DNA from: Listeria booriae
GTDB taxonomy: Bacteria > Bacillota > Bacilli > Lactobacillales > Listeriaceae
Length of the DNA stretch: 64,000 nucleotides
Direction: 5' to 3'
Assembly: GCF_000766865.1 (NCBI RefSeq)
Contig: NZ_JNFA01000002.1
Span: forward strand, 1-64,000
Shown here: piece after piece, positions 8,515-19,205 of the stretch
Layout of the letters: each line of letters starts with the position of its first letter
How positions within the stretch are numbered: the first letter of the stretch is position 1
Translations under genes and position numbers: made by a program
Notes under the pieces: generated by a model
Databases searched by the model: none
Told to the model about the DNA's origin: nothing
The model's input: the letters and a program-made list of their open reading frames with translations, nothing else

Positions 8515-8590
8515 ACAAATCGGGCGAAAGTGTTTGTATTCCGCACAACTTGTGGAATGCGAACGCTTGCCGCCGATTTATCTGAGTCAT
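8515..8590 (+). repeat. Long hairpin repeat, copy A (mdxE-mdxF gap)
   Basis: This 76-nt element folds into a single long hairpin: AAATCGG/CCGATTT at the base, a middle section including AGTGTTTGT against GCGAACGCTT with G-U pairs, and ATTCCGCA/TGTGGAAT at the top. Its flanks match two longer copies at 40.1 and 58.5 kb. Lying between the binding-protein gene and the permease genes, it could raise the ratio of MdxE to permease by protecting the upstream message. Confidence 0.75.
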
Positions 8591-8627
8591 GTATAATATC
8601 TAAGCTATAAAAGGTAGGGGTAACGCG

Positions 8628-9932
8628 ATGAATAAGGAACAACCAATTAAAAATGTTCGGAAAGCGACGCTGTTATCGATCATTCCAGGACTGGGACAAT
8701 TTTATAACGGGCAGGTTTTTAAAGGGATTGTTTTTCTCGCTGTATTCGTTGCTTTTGTTATTGAATTTATCGCAGTTGGTATTAATGCATTTGTTGGCTT
8801 GATTACGCTTGGTTCTGTGCCGGGTGTGGATCATTCCCTGTTTCTAATGATTGAAGGAACATTGCAACTTATCGTTACGGTTCTCTTTATCGGCTTTTAT
8901 ATCATTAATATATTTGATGCTAGACGTGTGGCGATAACGTGGAACTTGGGAGAGACGGTTAATACAAAAACGATCGATATTTTAAAAAATATGGTAGAGA
9001 AAGGTTTTCCATATCTTTTCACACTGCCAGCATATCTTGTAATGACATTTGTGATTATTTTCCCAGTGTTAGTTACGCTTTTCATGGCTTTTACAAACTA
9101 TGATTTCTATCACATTCCACCGGCGAATCTGATTGACTGGGTAGGTTTTAAGAATTTCTTTAGTATTTTCTTCCTTAGCTCGTATCGAGATACTTTCTTG
9201 AGTGTATTCTCATGGACGCTTGTTTGGACGCTTTGCGCAACGACATTACAAATTGTGGTCGGAGTATTTACAGCTGTTGTGGCGAATCAAAGCTTTATTA
9301 AAGGAAAACGTCTTTTCGGAGTTATTTTCTTACTTCCTTGGGCTGTACCGGCTTTCATTACGATTATGAGTTTCTCCAATATGTTTAATGACAGTATTGG
9401 TGCGATTAATATGCAAGTTATCCCATTATTAAACCATTTACCGTTTGTTGATATTCCGTCGCTTGCTTGGAAAACAGACCCGTTCTGGACAAAAGTAGCG
9501 TTGATTTCGATTCAAGGTTGGTTGGGATTCCCATATATTTACGTAATGGTTACTGGGGTGCTTCAAGCGATTCCAGGTGAACTATACGAGGCAGCGCGTA
9601 TTGACGGAGCAAGTGCAATCGCTCGTTTCCGCAAAATTACGATGCCAATGATTTTATTTGTAACCGCACCAGTATTTATTACGCAATATACATTTAACTT
9701 TAATAACTTCTCTATTATTTACTTATTCAATGAAGGTGGACCGGGAAGCGTTGGTGCAGGCGCGGGTTCAACGGATATTTTGATTTCGTGGATTTATAAG
9801 TTAACGACAGGGACATCGCCGCAATATGCTGTTGCAGCCGCCGTGACGCTCCTTATCTCAATTGTTGTTATCTCGGTATCCATGATTGCGTTTAAGAAAA
9901 CAAATGCTTTTGGCAATGAAGGGATGATGTAG
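8628..9932 (+). CDS. mdxF: Maltodextrin ABC permease MdxF
   Basis: 434 residues, the MalF-type membrane subunit. An N-terminal cytoplasmic/membrane extension typical of Gram-positive MdxF ([15 protein letters not shown]) is followed by the binding-protein-dependent permease domain. The EAA loop that contacts the ATPase reads [17 protein letters not shown] near residue 320. RBS AAAGGTAGGGG precedes the ATG. The stop is one base from the mdxG start region, so the two permeases are translationally linked. It forms the channel heterodimer with MdxG and receives sugar from MdxE. Confidence 0.93.
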   Translation: MNKEQPIKNVRKATLLSIIPGLGQFYNGQVFKGIVFLAVFVAFVIEFIAVGINAFVGLITLGSVPGVDHSLFLMIEGTLQLIVTVLFIGFYIINIFDARRVAITWNLGETVNTKTIDILKNMVEKGFPYLFTLPAYLVMTFVIIFPVLVTLFMAFTNYDFYHIPPANLIDWVGFKNFFSIFFLSSYRDTFLSVFSWTLVWTLCATTLQIVVGVFTAVVANQSFIKGKRLFGVIFLLPWAVPAFITIMSFSNMFNDSIGAINMQVIPLLNHLPFVDIPSLAWKTDPFWTKVALISIQGWLGFPYIYVMVTGVLQAIPGELYEAARIDGASAIARFRKITMPMILFVTAPVFITQYTFNFNNFSIIYLFNEGGPGSVGAGAGSTDILISWIYKLTTGTSPQYAVAAAVTLLISIVVISVSMIAFKKTNAFGNEGMM

Positions 9933-9933
9933 G

Positions 9934-10785
9934 ATGAAGGCGTTTTTTAAAGATCAGCGAACAAGTGGTTTCTTGACAAAATTCTTTACGTATTTGTTCT
10001 TGCTTGCGTTGTCCGTCGTCATTTTATATCCGATTTTAATTACGGCATCGTCGGCATTCAAGCCGGGGAACATTGCGGCATTTACGTTGGAGTGGAGCGA
10101 TAATTGGACGCTGAATAACTTCTCGAGATTGTTTAATGATACGCTATATTTGGATTGGTACCGGAACACGTTGATTATTGCTGTAACGACGATGGTTTTC
10201 CAAGTAGCGATCGTAACGATTGCGGGTTACACGTATAGTCGTTATCGGTTCAAAGGACGCAAGAACAGTTTGATTTTCTTCTTGATTATTCAGATGGTAC
10301 CAACGATGGCTGCGCTAACTGCGTTTTACGTGTTGGCGATGTTGCTTGGTGCGCTAGATCAGTTCTGGTTCTTGACGTTGATTTATATCGGTGGCGGAAT
10401 TCCGATGAATATTTGGCTGATGAAAGGGTACTTTGATACGGTACCGCGTGATTTGGATGAGTCGGCGAAGCTTGATGGTGCGGGACATTTCCGGATTTTC
10501 GGACAAATTATTTTACCGCTCGTTCGGCCGATGATTGCGGTTCAGGCGCTCTGGGCGTTTATGGGACCATTCGGTGATTTCTTGCTTGCTAAATTCCTTT
10601 TGCGTACACCGGAGAACTTGACGATTGCTGTTGGTTTGCAAAGCTTTATCGCGAATCCTCAACAACAAAAAGTGGCGTTGTTTGCAGCAGGGGCAATTTT
10701 GGCAGCATTACCGATTTGTTTACTGTTCTTCTTCCTACAAAAGAATTTCGTATCTGGTTTGACTGCAGGGGGCACGAAGGGTTAA
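9934..10785 (+). CDS. mdxG: Maltodextrin ABC permease MdxG
   Basis: 283 residues, MalG-type permease with six hydrophobic segments and the EAA-like loop [21 protein letters not shown] around residue 180. It begins one base after the mdxF stop, and GGGATGATG at the end of mdxF provides the ribosome site. Length and order match lmo2123 and B. subtilis MdxG. No terminator follows, so the operon continues into the DUF1189-type gene. Confidence 0.93.
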   Translation: MKAFFKDQRTSGFLTKFFTYLFLLALSVVILYPILITASSAFKPGNIAAFTLEWSDNWTLNNFSRLFNDTLYLDWYRNTLIIAVTTMVFQVAIVTIAGYTYSRYRFKGRKNSLIFFLIIQMVPTMAALTAFYVLAMLLGALDQFWFLTLIYIGGGIPMNIWLMKGYFDTVPRDLDESAKLDGAGHFRIFGQIILPLVRPMIAVQALWAFMGPFGDFLLAKFLLRTPENLTIAVGLQSFIANPQQQKVALFAAGAILAALPICLLFFFLQKNFVSGLTAGGTKG

Positions 10786-10817
10786 TTTTTTAGAAGTTTA
10801 GATTTGAAGATTGTGAT

Positions 10818-11663
10818 GTGATAATGATGAAGCGTGGATTTCCGATGGATTTTTTCTGGGGGATGTGTTCGCCAAAGCGAATGTTTGCTAGCCGAAAATT
10901 GTTTGGCTGGGGCAAGCTGGTAATTATATTTGTGTTTTTGACGGCTTGTTTGATGATTCCGGTGTCGTTAAATTTTGCGAAACAGGATTCGTTTGACTTG
11001 GAGTCGTTGATGCCAAATATGATGAACCAGGTGAGTGACGGGTTCGTGGATGAGTTGACGGCGAATTATGCGTTGAAAAACGGAACGCTGTCTGGTCAAG
11101 GCAACATGGACGTAGCAACGAAAACGGGTGTGGCGATGGTGAATTTGGATGGTACGACTTTGCCGGATGTGAAAAACATGGTAGTATTAGGGAAAAGTAG
11201 CATGGAGCTTCGTGATAGTTCGGGGTATGCTTTCACTGTGAAGTATACGGACGACGCGACGCTTACGGATGTATCCAGCATGGCTGATATGCAAGCTTTT
11301 ATTAGCGGTCAGTGGTATGTGCAAAACAAGGCATTTGTCTTTTTGACAATGGTTGCGATGCTTGGCTCGGTACTTTTTGCTAGTAGTCTGATGTTGGCGT
11401 TGTTTGCCGCGTTATTTATTTGGTTCACGAAACGAAACCAGATGTCGGAGATTGCTTCATACAAGGAGGCGCTATCGCTTACGTTGCTTGCGCTCGGGTT
11501 ACCGACGATTCTTGCAGCGGTGATTGGTACGATTTATTTTGATATAACAGTCATGATGGCGATTCAGTCGCTTGGGATGGTGCTTCTGATTGCATTTACT
11601 TTCATTAAAACACGCTTTAGACAGACGGATGATATTTTGGATTTGGGGGGACGAACAGGATGA
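10818..11663 (+). CDS. DUF1189-type membrane protein of maltose operon
   Basis: Up to 281 residues. One hydrophobic segment near residues 30-50, an extracytoplasmic domain of about 120 residues, and three further hydrophobic segments at the C-terminal end. It corresponds to lmo2122 and B. subtilis YvdJ, a protein of unknown role found only inside maltodextrin operons and often labelled MalA. The start is uncertain: ATGs at 10818, 10824, 10827 and 10845 are all in frame, and none has a strong RBS. Its stop codon overlaps the maltose phosphorylase start (ATGA), so the two are coupled. Confidence 0.8.
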   Translation: MIMMKRGFPMDFFWGMCSPKRMFASRKLFGWGKLVIIFVFLTACLMIPVSLNFAKQDSFDLESLMPNMMNQVSDGFVDELTANYALKNGTLSGQGNMDVATKTGVAMVNLDGTTLPDVKNMVVLGKSSMELRDSSGYAFTVKYTDDATLTDVSSMADMQAFISGQWYVQNKAFVFLTMVAMLGSVLFASSLMLALFAALFIWFTKRNQMSEIASYKEALSLTLLALGLPTILAAVIGTIYFDITVMMAIQSLGMVLLIAFTFIKTRFRQTDDILDLGGRTG

Positions 11664-13942
11664 TTCAACGCTTATTTGAAATCGATGAATGGAAATTAAA
11701 GTCGAAACAAGTGGAAAAGGATGCAAAGCGTTTGCAGGAGAGCTTAACTTCACTTGGAAATGGCTATATGGGAATGCGCGGTAACTTTGAGGAACGCTAT
11801 TCGGGAGACACGCATCAAGGCACGTACATTGCTGGTGTTTGGTACCCTGATAAGACGCGCGTCGGCTGGTGGAAAAACGGCTATCCTGATTATTTCGGGA
11901 AAGTGATTAATGCGCTGAACTTTATCGGGATTGATGTGACTATTGACGGTGAGACGCTGGATTTGTTTGTGGATGAGACGGCAGACTTTGCTTTGGAGCT
12001 GGATATGGAGACGGGGATTTTGCGTCGGCGTTTCCAAGTGAAGAAGAACGGCAAATCGTTTTTGGTGGAGACGGAGCGTTTCTTGAGTATTGTGAAGCAG
12101 GAACTGTGTTTGATTCGCTATCATGTGACGGCGCTTGATGCGGAGGCGGAGATTGTTTTGACGCCTTATGTGGACGGGAATGTGACGAATGAGGATGCGA
12201 ATTATGACGAGATGTTCTGGCTGGAAGTAGCGCAGGACGCGACGGAGAACAAGGCGACTATCGTGACGAAGACGATTGAGAATAACTTTGATATTCCGCG
12301 TTTCACGATTGCGGCTTCGATGGAAAACCGTACGGAGAATGCGAAGGAATCAACTGCGGAAGCGAAGAAATTATATGTGGAAAACAAGTACCGTTTTCAA
12401 GTGGCAAAAGGCGAGACGGCGAAATTGGAAAAACGTGTGGCTGTTGCAACATCGCGTGATTATGCGGAGCATGAACTGGCTGGGGCGTCCGAACAATTTT
12501 TAGCGAATGTGGCTGAACTGAATTATGAAGCATTGCGTAAAGAGCACGCCGAAGCTTGGCAAACGCGTTGGCAGAAGGCCGATGTGTTAATTAGTGGCGA
12601 TGATTCTGCGCAACAAGGTATTCGCTTTAACATTTTCCAACTATTCGCAACATATTACGGCGAAGATGCACGTCTGAATATCGGACCAAAAGGTTTTACA
12701 GGCGAGAAGTACGGCGGCGCAACGTATTGGGACACAGAGGCATTTGCGCTACCACTTTATTTGTCACTGGCGGATAAAGAAGTATCGCGGAATTTATTGC
12801 AATATCGTCATGACCAACTGGATGGCGCGAAAGTCAACGCTGGCAAAATTGGGATGAAAGGCGCGCTTTACCCAATGGTGACATTTACAGGGATTGAGTG
12901 TCATAATGAATGGGAAATTACGTTTGAAGAAATTCACCGTAATGGCGCGATTGCACATGCGATTTATAATTATACGAACTATACAGGAGACACGACGTAT
13001 TTAGTGAACGATGGTATTGATGTATTGACTGAGATTAGCCGTTTTTGGGCGGATCGGGTGCATATGTCGGAGCGTTTAGATAAATACATGATTCATGGTG
13101 TGACGGGACCGAATGAGTACGATAATAATGTTAGCAATAACTGGTATACGAACTATATTGCAACATGGACGCTTCGCTACACAATCGAGTCGTTACAACA
13201 AATTACTCCAGCAAAACGCGAGGAGTTGCAAATTACTGACGCAGAAATCGATCATTGGCAAGACATTATCGACAACATGTACTTCCCTTATGATGAGAAA
13301 TGGCAAATATTTGTGCAGCATGACACATTCTTAGACAAGGAATTACGTTCTACAGACACGTTGACGGATGCGGATAAACCGATTAATCAGAACTGGTCTT
13401 GGGATAAAATTTTGCGGTCGTGTTTCATTAAACAAGCCGATGTGTTGCAAGGGATTTACACGTTTGGCGATGAGTTTGATTTCGAGACGAAGCAGCGGAA
13501 TTTCGAGTTTTATGAGCCACTGACGGTGCATGAATCAAGTCTTTCTCCAGCTGTGCATACGGTATTGGCGGCTGAGATTGGTCGTGAAGATAAAGCGGTG
13601 GAATTGTATAATCGGACGGCGCGTCTTGATTTGGACAATTACAACAATGATACCGAAGATGGTTTGCATATTACGTCGATGGCTGGGAGCTGGATTGCGA
13701 TTGTGCAAGGTTTTGCGGGAATGCGGACATTCAATGGTCGCCTCGCTTTTGCACCGTTCCTACCAAAAACGTGGGATAAATACGCGTTTAAAATCAATTA
13801 TCGTGATCGCCTAATCGAAGTGACGGTGACTGCGAAAACGGTAAGTATTGCTTTACTTTCTGGTGAGGCGCTTGAGCTCGACTTATTCGGCGAAGCTGTA
13901 CAGTTAGTAGATACGTTAGAAAAACATGATTATCACAAATAA
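11660..13942 (+). CDS. mapA: Maltose phosphorylase (GH65)
   Basis: 760 residues, full length for GH65 phosphorylases. It splits maltose with inorganic phosphate into beta-glucose-1-phosphate and glucose in the cytoplasm. The motif TGPNEYDNN contains the general-acid Glu486; [14 protein letters not shown] and [16 protein letters not shown] are typical of the family barrel, and an all-beta N-terminal domain precedes them. The ATG overlaps the stop of the preceding gene. Equivalent to lmo2121. A beta-phosphoglucomutase would be needed to use the glucose-1-phosphate; none is present in this cluster, unlike B. subtilis, so it must be elsewhere. Trehalose or kojibiose specificity is less likely given the operon. 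Confidence 0.92.
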   Translation: MIQRLFEIDEWKLKSKQVEKDAKRLQESLTSLGNGYMGMRGNFEERYSGDTHQGTYIAGVWYPDKTRVGWWKNGYPDYFGKVINALNFIGIDVTIDGETLDLFVDETADFALELDMETGILRRRFQVKKNGKSFLVETERFLSIVKQELCLIRYHVTALDAEAEIVLTPYVDGNVTNEDANYDEMFWLEVAQDATENKATIVTKTIENNFDIPRFTIAASMENRTENAKESTAEAKKLYVENKYRFQVAKGETAKLEKRVAVATSRDYAEHELAGASEQFLANVAELNYEALRKEHAEAWQTRWQKADVLISGDDSAQQGIRFNIFQLFATYYGEDARLNIGPKGFTGEKYGGATYWDTEAFALPLYLSLADKEVSRNLLQYRHDQLDGAKVNAGKIGMKGALYPMVTFTGIECHNEWEITFEEIHRNGAIAHAIYNYTNYTGDTTYLVNDGIDVLTEISRFWADRVHMSERLDKYMIHGVTGPNEYDNNVSNNWYTNYIATWTLRYTIESLQQITPAKREELQITDAEIDHWQDIIDNMYFPYDEKWQIFVQHDTFLDKELRSTDTLTDADKPINQNWSWDKILRSCFIKQADVLQGIYTFGDEFDFETKQRNFEFYEPLTVHESSLSPAVHTVLAAEIGREDKAVELYNRTARLDLDNYNNDTEDGLHITSMAGSWIAIVQGFAGMRTFNGRLAFAPFLPKTWDKYAFKINYRDRLIEVTVTAKTVSIALLSGEALELDLFGEAVQLVDTLEKHDYHK

Positions 13943-13951
13943 ATAACGATG

Positions 13952-13980
13952 GGGGTCCTTTTTAGGGCTCCTATTTTTTT
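13952..13980 (+). terminator. Terminator of maltodextrin operon
   Basis: GGGGTCCT pairs with AGGGCTCC (8 bp with two wobbles) across TTTT, followed by TATTTTTTT. Confidence 0.85.
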
Positions 13981-14118
13981 GTGTTTAAATATGATAGAAT
14001 ATCGCATCGACCAACGGATCATCACAACACAAAATGTATTGCTTTTTCAAATTGTGACCAATTGTCGAAAAAATGTAAGGGTTATCATTTAATATAGAAG
14101 TGAGGAGGGGATCGGAAA

Positions 14119-16137
14119 ATGGAACGTGGCACAAAGGAATTATTGACGTACTTACTATGGAATCACCATGTCGATGTCGCCCATGTTTCGAAGAATTTCC
14201 GTCAAACGCCAGATGAGATTGAGGCGCATATTCAGGAAATTAATCAATCGCTTAAAACAGAGCCAATTCTAGTAGAGCATCAGATGATTTCCTTGACGGA
14301 GCGTTGTCGCGAGCATTGTTACCGCTTGTTGACAGAGAAGGAACAGCAATTATTTTCCTATTATGAAGCAAGTCTCAGAAGGCAGTTAATTATGATTGAG
14401 CTTTTGATGACTGGAGGCTATGCGTCGCTACAAGCGTTGGCGGATTATGTGTTTGTCAGCAAGAATACGATGTTGAGTGATGTGAAGCAAATTAAAGCTT
14501 ATTTGCATGGGCAACAGATGCAGCTCGATTATTCGCGCAAGGACGGTTATGCCATTTTTGGGTCAGAGTTTTTAATTCGGAATTTGTTGGCAGAGTTGAT
14601 TCGCGATGTTATCAAAACGCCGTATGGGAAATTTGTTTTGGACGAGAAGCGATTAATAACGGTTAGCGAGGTTTTCTTGCTCAAGAAACGGCTGGAGAAA
14701 ATCGAACAGGAATTGCAGATTACGTTCACAGATGAGCAGTTAGAAGAGCTGCCGTACATTCTTTACGCGATTATCAAACGAGCCGAAACCGCGCATGTTG
14801 ATTGGTCATTCAAGATTGAGAAATACGATATTAAAAATACCCGCGAATACCCGATTATTAAAGAGATGTTTTGGGGTTATGATTTCTTGACAGAGACGGA
14901 TTTATTGTACTTATCCTTGCAAGTGTTAGCGTCAAACCTTGTTGAGTCGGCGTTGCGATTTTCAGATGGTGAGGAGATAGCCATTGCGGTGGATGCTTTT
15001 ATCGTGCGGTTAGAGAATTATTTTGCGACGGAAATTGTGCGTAAGGCCGAGTTTAAAGAGAAATTGATTTTGCATATCAGACCAGCTATTTATCGTAATT
15101 TATTAGGTTTCCAAATTAACAATGTATTAACAGAACAGTTCATCGCAGAGTATACAACGACTTTTCGAATCGTAGAGAAGGCATCAACGCCATTCGCGAC
15201 GCTTGTCGGTCACAGTTGGTCTAAGGAAGAGATTGTTTATTTATCGATGATCGTGCTTGGGTGGATGTATCAGACGGAAGAGTCTGGGGAGACGGTGTTT
15301 AAAGCCGCCGTACTCTGCCAAAGTGGGACCTCGATTTCAAAACTACTGCTGGAGAATTTGAAAGGCATGTTTCCGATGATTGATTTTAGTGGGGCATTTG
15401 CGGTGAGGCAGTTGGCGCAAGTCGAGCAGGATGTGGATTTCTTGTTTACGACAGTGCCAATTCAGACGGATGCAGTCGTGTTTGTTATTCCTTCGATTTT
15501 GGATAAGGAAAGCAGGCAGTTGCTTCGCGAACAAGTGGAGAAAGCGATTGATATGGACAGTCGTAAGAAGACGAAGGCGATTCTGGCGATGATTGGTGAT
15601 GCGATTCCGATGGAGAATATTCCGCGTGTGACGGCGCAATTGGAACACTTTTTTGAGCGGGAGCAGGTGGATGAGCAGCAAGTGGAGCGCGAAACGCAGC
15701 ATGAAGTACTGCAAATTGGGACGGCGAATATGTCGATATGGAAGGATGTGATGGCTTGGGAAGACATGGTGGAGCTGGGATTTCAAGCTTTATTGGAGCG
15801 AGGAAGTGTGACGGCTGATTATGTAGCGGCTTGTAAACGGATTTTTTATGAGAACTATCAGCAAATGGTGATTGGTCCGGCGATTTATTTACCGCATGCC
15901 AAGCCACAAGAAGGCGTTTTGCAACCAGATATTCAAATAAACGTAATTCAGTCGCAGCTTTTAAATCCAGATGGCGAGCAAGTAAGGATGGTAGTAGCAC
16001 TGGCACCTTCTGAATTAAACCACCATATTCCGCTACTTTTAAAAATAAATGAGCTCTTTTTGCATCCAGAGAAACTGCAATGTATTTTAGGAGCGCAAAA
16101 TGTAGCTGAAATTAATGAAATCATGGAGAGGGGTTGA
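14119..16137 (+). CDS. PRD-containing PTS-linked activator (BglG/MtlR type)
   Basis: 672 residues. N-terminal winged-helix DNA-binding region (about 1-130), two PRD-like regions (about 180-390), an EIIB-like domain with the phospho-Cys motif LCQSGTSISK (near 400), and a C-terminal EIIA domain with the phospho-His in LPHAKP (near 597). This is the layout of transcriptional activators such as MtlR/LicR, not of RNA antiterminators. PRD2 keeps one His (LHIRP), but the positions usually His in the second half of each PRD read Gln or Ile (YLSLQVLAS, YLSMIVLGW), so its phospho-control is probably reduced. RBS GAGGAGGGG. It heads the gat-type operon below and should activate it in response to PTS substrate flux. 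Equivalent to lmo2099. Confidence 0.88.
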   Translation: MERGTKELLTYLLWNHHVDVAHVSKNFRQTPDEIEAHIQEINQSLKTEPILVEHQMISLTERCREHCYRLLTEKEQQLFSYYEASLRRQLIMIELLMTGGYASLQALADYVFVSKNTMLSDVKQIKAYLHGQQMQLDYSRKDGYAIFGSEFLIRNLLAELIRDVIKTPYGKFVLDEKRLITVSEVFLLKKRLEKIEQELQITFTDEQLEELPYILYAIIKRAETAHVDWSFKIEKYDIKNTREYPIIKEMFWGYDFLTETDLLYLSLQVLASNLVESALRFSDGEEIAIAVDAFIVRLENYFATEIVRKAEFKEKLILHIRPAIYRNLLGFQINNVLTEQFIAEYTTTFRIVEKASTPFATLVGHSWSKEEIVYLSMIVLGWMYQTEESGETVFKAAVLCQSGTSISKLLLENLKGMFPMIDFSGAFAVRQLAQVEQDVDFLFTTVPIQTDAVVFVIPSILDKESRQLLREQVEKAIDMDSRKKTKAILAMIGDAIPMENIPRVTAQLEHFFEREQVDEQQVERETQHEVLQIGTANMSIWKDVMAWEDMVELGFQALLERGSVTADYVAACKRIFYENYQQMVIGPAIYLPHAKPQEGVLQPDIQINVIQSQLLNPDGEQVRMVVALAPSELNHHIPLLLKINELFLHPEKLQCILGAQNVAEINEIMERG

Positions 16138-16619
16138 GACAGTTGGTGTTTGACGATTTGTTTCAGGAGGAGATTACGTTGACGGAGGTGGTGTGTGATA
16201 GTCAGGCGGCTTTCTTTAAGCAATTTGCCGAGATATTAACGCGTGAAGGCTATGTGGCACCGTCTTTTGAAACAGCGATTATAGAAAGAGAACGTGTTTT
16301 TCCGACTGGGCTAGAGATGAATGGCATCACCATTGCGATTCCACATACGGACACGATGCATGTGAAGCGCCCGTTTGTGGCAGTGAGCAAGCTAGCGAAA
16401 CCGCTTTCGTTCGTTCAGATGGGGACAACGGATAAATGGGTGGACGCGGAAATGATTTTTATTTTAGGAATTAAAGATGCGGCAGGACAAGTGCCTCTTT
16501 TGGCGACGATGATGGAGAAGTTTGCCGATGAGATGTTTGTTGAGACGCTAAGACAACAAGAACAACCGCAAGAACTAGTAACTTTTTTGAAAAAACAATT
16601 TGGAAGGGTGACGAAATGA
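16134..16619 (+). CDS. gatA: PTS EIIA, galactitol/fructose type
   Basis: About 160 residues, soluble EIIA of the Mnt/Fru fold. It carries phosphate from HPr to EIIB via the His of AIPHTD. The frame opens at TTG 16134, overlapping the stop of the activator gene, but GGAGAGGGG at 16125-16133 would better serve TTG 16143 or GTG 16146. Either way the gene is translationally coupled to its regulator. Followed immediately by EIIB and EIIC. Confidence 0.88.
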   Translation: MRQLVFDDLFQEEITLTEVVCDSQAAFFKQFAEILTREGYVAPSFETAIIERERVFPTGLEMNGITIAIPHTDTMHVKRPFVAVSKLAKPLSFVQMGTTDKWVDAEMIFILGIKDAAGQVPLLATMMEKFADEMFVETLRQQEQPQELVTFLKKQFGRVTK

Positions 16620-16894
16620 TGAAAAAAGTAATCGTAGCATGTGGATCTGGAGTAGCAACAAGCCAAACGGTAGCTTCTAAGGTAGACCGAATTTTGAAAG
16701 AACGTGGTGTAAAAGTGAATGTTGAGGCTGTGGATATCAAGTCGTTAGAACAGCATATTCGGACAAGTGACGCGTATGTGGCCATTACGAAACCAAACAA
16801 GGAGTACGATATTCCAACGTTTAATGGCATTGCGTTTTTGACAGGCATGGGGATGGACGAGGAGACAGAGAAGCTGATTAAAGCGCTACAATAA
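16616..16894 (+). CDS. gatB: PTS EIIB, galactitol type
   Basis: 92 residues, single-domain EIIB. The phosphorylated Cys lies in the N-terminal P-loop-like motif VACGSGVATSQTV. The ATG overlaps the stop of the EIIA gene (ATGATGA), so translation is coupled. It transfers phosphate to the incoming sugar at EIIC. Confidence 0.9.
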   Translation: MMKKVIVACGSGVATSQTVASKVDRILKERGVKVNVEAVDIKSLEQHIRTSDAYVAITKPNKEYDIPTFNGIAFLTGMGMDEETEKLIKALQ

Positions 16895-16923
16895 AAATAT
16901 AAGGAACAGGGAGTTGTGACAAA

Positions 16924-18270
16924 ATGGGATCATTGCAATCGGTTGTTGAATTTATATTGAACTTAGGTGCGGCTGTTTTTGTACCGGCTTTGATGATTAT
17001 TATTGGTTTAATTGTGCGAATGAAAGTGAAGGATGCGGTTAGCGCGGGGATTATTCTTGGGGTCGCTTTCCTTGGGATGAATGTCGTGATTGGCTTTATG
17101 ATTGAGGCGTTAACTCCGGCTGCGCAAGGCTTGGCAGAACGAACGGGGATTCAGTTAACGATTCTAGATGGCGGCTGGACTTCGATGGCGACGCTTGCTT
17201 GGGCTTGGCCGCTTGCGTTCTTGATGTTCCCGCTACAGCTTGGAATTAACGCGGTGATGCTCGCCTTTAATGCAACGAAGACGCTGAACGTGGATTTATG
17301 GAACGTTTGGGGCAAAATTTTGACGGCGGTTCTGATTGTCGGTGTGACGCATAATGTGTATTTGGCGTTTATCGTGGCGGCAGTGCAGGTCGTTGTGGAA
17401 CTGATTTTGTGTGATGCGAACCAGCGCCAAATTCAGGAGCTAAACGGTATTCCAGGTGTGACGGTGTCGCATAGTATGATGATTTTCTGTGTGGTGTTGA
17501 TGCCGATTGACTGGCTGCTTAAGAAAATTCCAGCGTTACGGAAAAACATGGACGCCAACGCATTGAAGGACAAAATCGGTATTTTTGCGGAGAATCACGT
17601 GATGGGATTCATCGTCGGATTGCTACTTGGGATTGCAGCGGGATACGATGTTGCGAAATCATTGATGCTCGCGATGCAGGCTGCGGCTGCGCTGACGCTA
17701 TTTCCGATGGTTGCTAAGTTGTTCATGCAAGCGTTGTCGCCGTTATCAGACGGTATTTCCGAGTTTATGAAAAAACGTTTTAAGAATCGAGAGTTGTTTA
17801 TTGGACTAGATTGGCCGATTTTAGCAGGATGTAGTGAAGTTTGGGTCGCGATTGTCGTGATGGTACCTGTGACGCTCATTTTTGCACTTATTTTACCAGG
17901 AAACGGCGTGTTACCTTTTGCGGGAATTTTAAATATTTCTCTTTGTGCGCCGGCGCTTGTTGTGACGGGCGGGAACTTGTTGCGAATGATTATTTTAGGC
18001 GTGATTACAACACCAGTATTCTTATACGTCGCCACGTTTTTCGCAGGGACAATTACGGATTTGGCCAACTCAACCAAAGCAATTTCTTTAAAAACTGGTC
18101 AGGAAATTACATGGAGCACGATTGAATATCCTGTTTTCCGCTATATCATGGCGGAGGCGAGCCGCTTCTCGATTGCGGGACTGCTCATGCTCGCGGGTTG
18201 GATTGTACTTCTTGTTTTCTACGTGAAAGCGATGCGCAAACGTACGGCTGAATTGGAGCAACTAGGATGA
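16924..18270 (+). CDS. gatC: PTS EIIC, galactitol type
   Basis: 448 residues, polytopic sugar-translocating subunit of the Gat family, with at least nine hydrophobic segments and the family-typical NVWGKILTAV and GLDWPILAGCSEVW regions. RBS AGGAACAGGGAG. It ends by overlapping the kinase start (ATGA). True substrate unknown: Gat-family EIIC proteins carry galactitol, but several Listeria members are linked to other polyols or ketoses. Confidence 0.9.
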   Translation: MGSLQSVVEFILNLGAAVFVPALMIIIGLIVRMKVKDAVSAGIILGVAFLGMNVVIGFMIEALTPAAQGLAERTGIQLTILDGGWTSMATLAWAWPLAFLMFPLQLGINAVMLAFNATKTLNVDLWNVWGKILTAVLIVGVTHNVYLAFIVAAVQVVVELILCDANQRQIQELNGIPGVTVSHSMMIFCVVLMPIDWLLKKIPALRKNMDANALKDKIGIFAENHVMGFIVGLLLGIAAGYDVAKSLMLAMQAAAALTLFPMVAKLFMQALSPLSDGISEFMKKRFKNRELFIGLDWPILAGCSEVWVAIVVMVPVTLIFALILPGNGVLPFAGILNISLCAPALVVTGGNLLRMIILGVITTPVFLYVATFFAGTITDLANSTKAISLKTGQEITWSTIEYPVFRYIMAEASRFSIAGLLMLAGWIVLLVFYVKAMRKRTAELEQLG

Positions 18271-19205
18271 TTTATACGATTACGCTAAATCCTGCAATCG
18301 ACCAGTTATTGTTTGTAAAAGAAGATGTGCAAAAACGGAAAACGAATCGGATTGTAAAAACGTCATGGGATTGCGGCGGGAAAGGCCTTCATGTTTCTGG
18401 CGTTCTCAGCCAATTCGGCGTCCCGAACGAAGCGCTCGGTTTCATCGGTTCGCAAAACAAAGAACAGCTATACCGGATTCTTGCCGAAAAGCGGATTTCG
18501 CATGATTTTCTGATGGAAGATGGTGTGGCGACACGGACTAGTTTTGTCATTATTAGTGAGACGTCGAGTGGTAGTATTATGATGCCGGAAGCCGGTTTTC
18601 ACGTGAGCATGGCGAATAAACAAGCGATGCTGGCGCAGATCAGGGAGAAGGTGACGCCAAATGATATGGTGGTCATCGCGGGTTCGCCACCGCCGGGCTT
18701 TACGCTGGCAGATTTCGAGGTGTTGCTGAAGACTTTACAGCACACGGGATGCTTCGTTGGTTGTGATGTGTCGGGAGACTTTTTGCAATTAGCCGCCAAG
18801 CGTGGTGTTGATTTTATCAAGCCAAATGAGGATGAGATTAAGGCATTGCTCGCAGATGAGACGGCAGATTTGGAAGTGGCTATTAGGCGACTTGCCAAGC
18901 AAATTCGCTATCTAGTCGTTTCACTCGGAAAGGACGGGTCCTACTGCGCGCATGACGGCAAACTGTATCGCATCACTGCCCCACAAGTCGCAGAAAAAAG
19001 CGATACCGGAGCTGGTGATTGTTTTGTCGGAGCTTTTATCGCAGGTCTCGCCAAGCAATTGCCACTAAGTGAAGTTTTGAAAAGAGCCACAGGATGCTCT
19101 GCTAGCAAAGTGATGCACGCCGATAGTTCGACGTTTAGCCTAGTAGAAGCAGAAATTTTGCAAGAACAAGTAGAAATAAAGGAGATGTCAATAGATGTTA
19201 TATGA
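18267..19205 (+). CDS. PfkB-family sugar-phosphate kinase
   Basis: 312 residues, ribokinase/PfkB superfamily, 1-phosphofructokinase / tagatose-6-phosphate kinase branch. The N-terminal MIYTITLNPAIDQ and the anion-hole/catalytic motif DTGAGDCFVGAF (near residue 250) are typical. It would phosphorylate the ketose phosphate made by the PTS to a bisphosphate for the aldolase. The start overlaps the EIIC stop, and the end overlaps the aldolase start by 11 bases. Equivalent to lmo2095. 1-phosphofructokinase and tagatose-6-phosphate kinase cannot be told apart by eye. Confidence 0.88.
   Translation: MIYTITLNPAIDQLLFVKEDVQKRKTNRIVKTSWDCGGKGLHVSGVLSQFGVPNEALGFIGSQNKEQLYRILAEKRISHDFLMEDGVATRTSFVIISETSSGSIMMPEAGFHVSMANKQAMLAQIREKVTPNDMVVIAGSPPPGFTLADFEVLLKTLQHTGCFVGCDVSGDFLQLAAKRGVDFIKPNEDEIKALLADETADLEVAIRRLAKQIRYLVVSLGKDGSYCAHDGKLYRITAPQVAEKSDTGAGDCFVGAFIAGLAKQLPLSEVLKRATGCSASKVMHADSSTFSLVEAEILQEQVEIKEMSIDVI

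Noticed and set aside
15485-16006. 173-codon minus-strand frame inside the PRD activator gene
   Set aside because: Antisense to a gene with clear PTS domains; Ser/Pro/His-rich translation with no domain or RBS.
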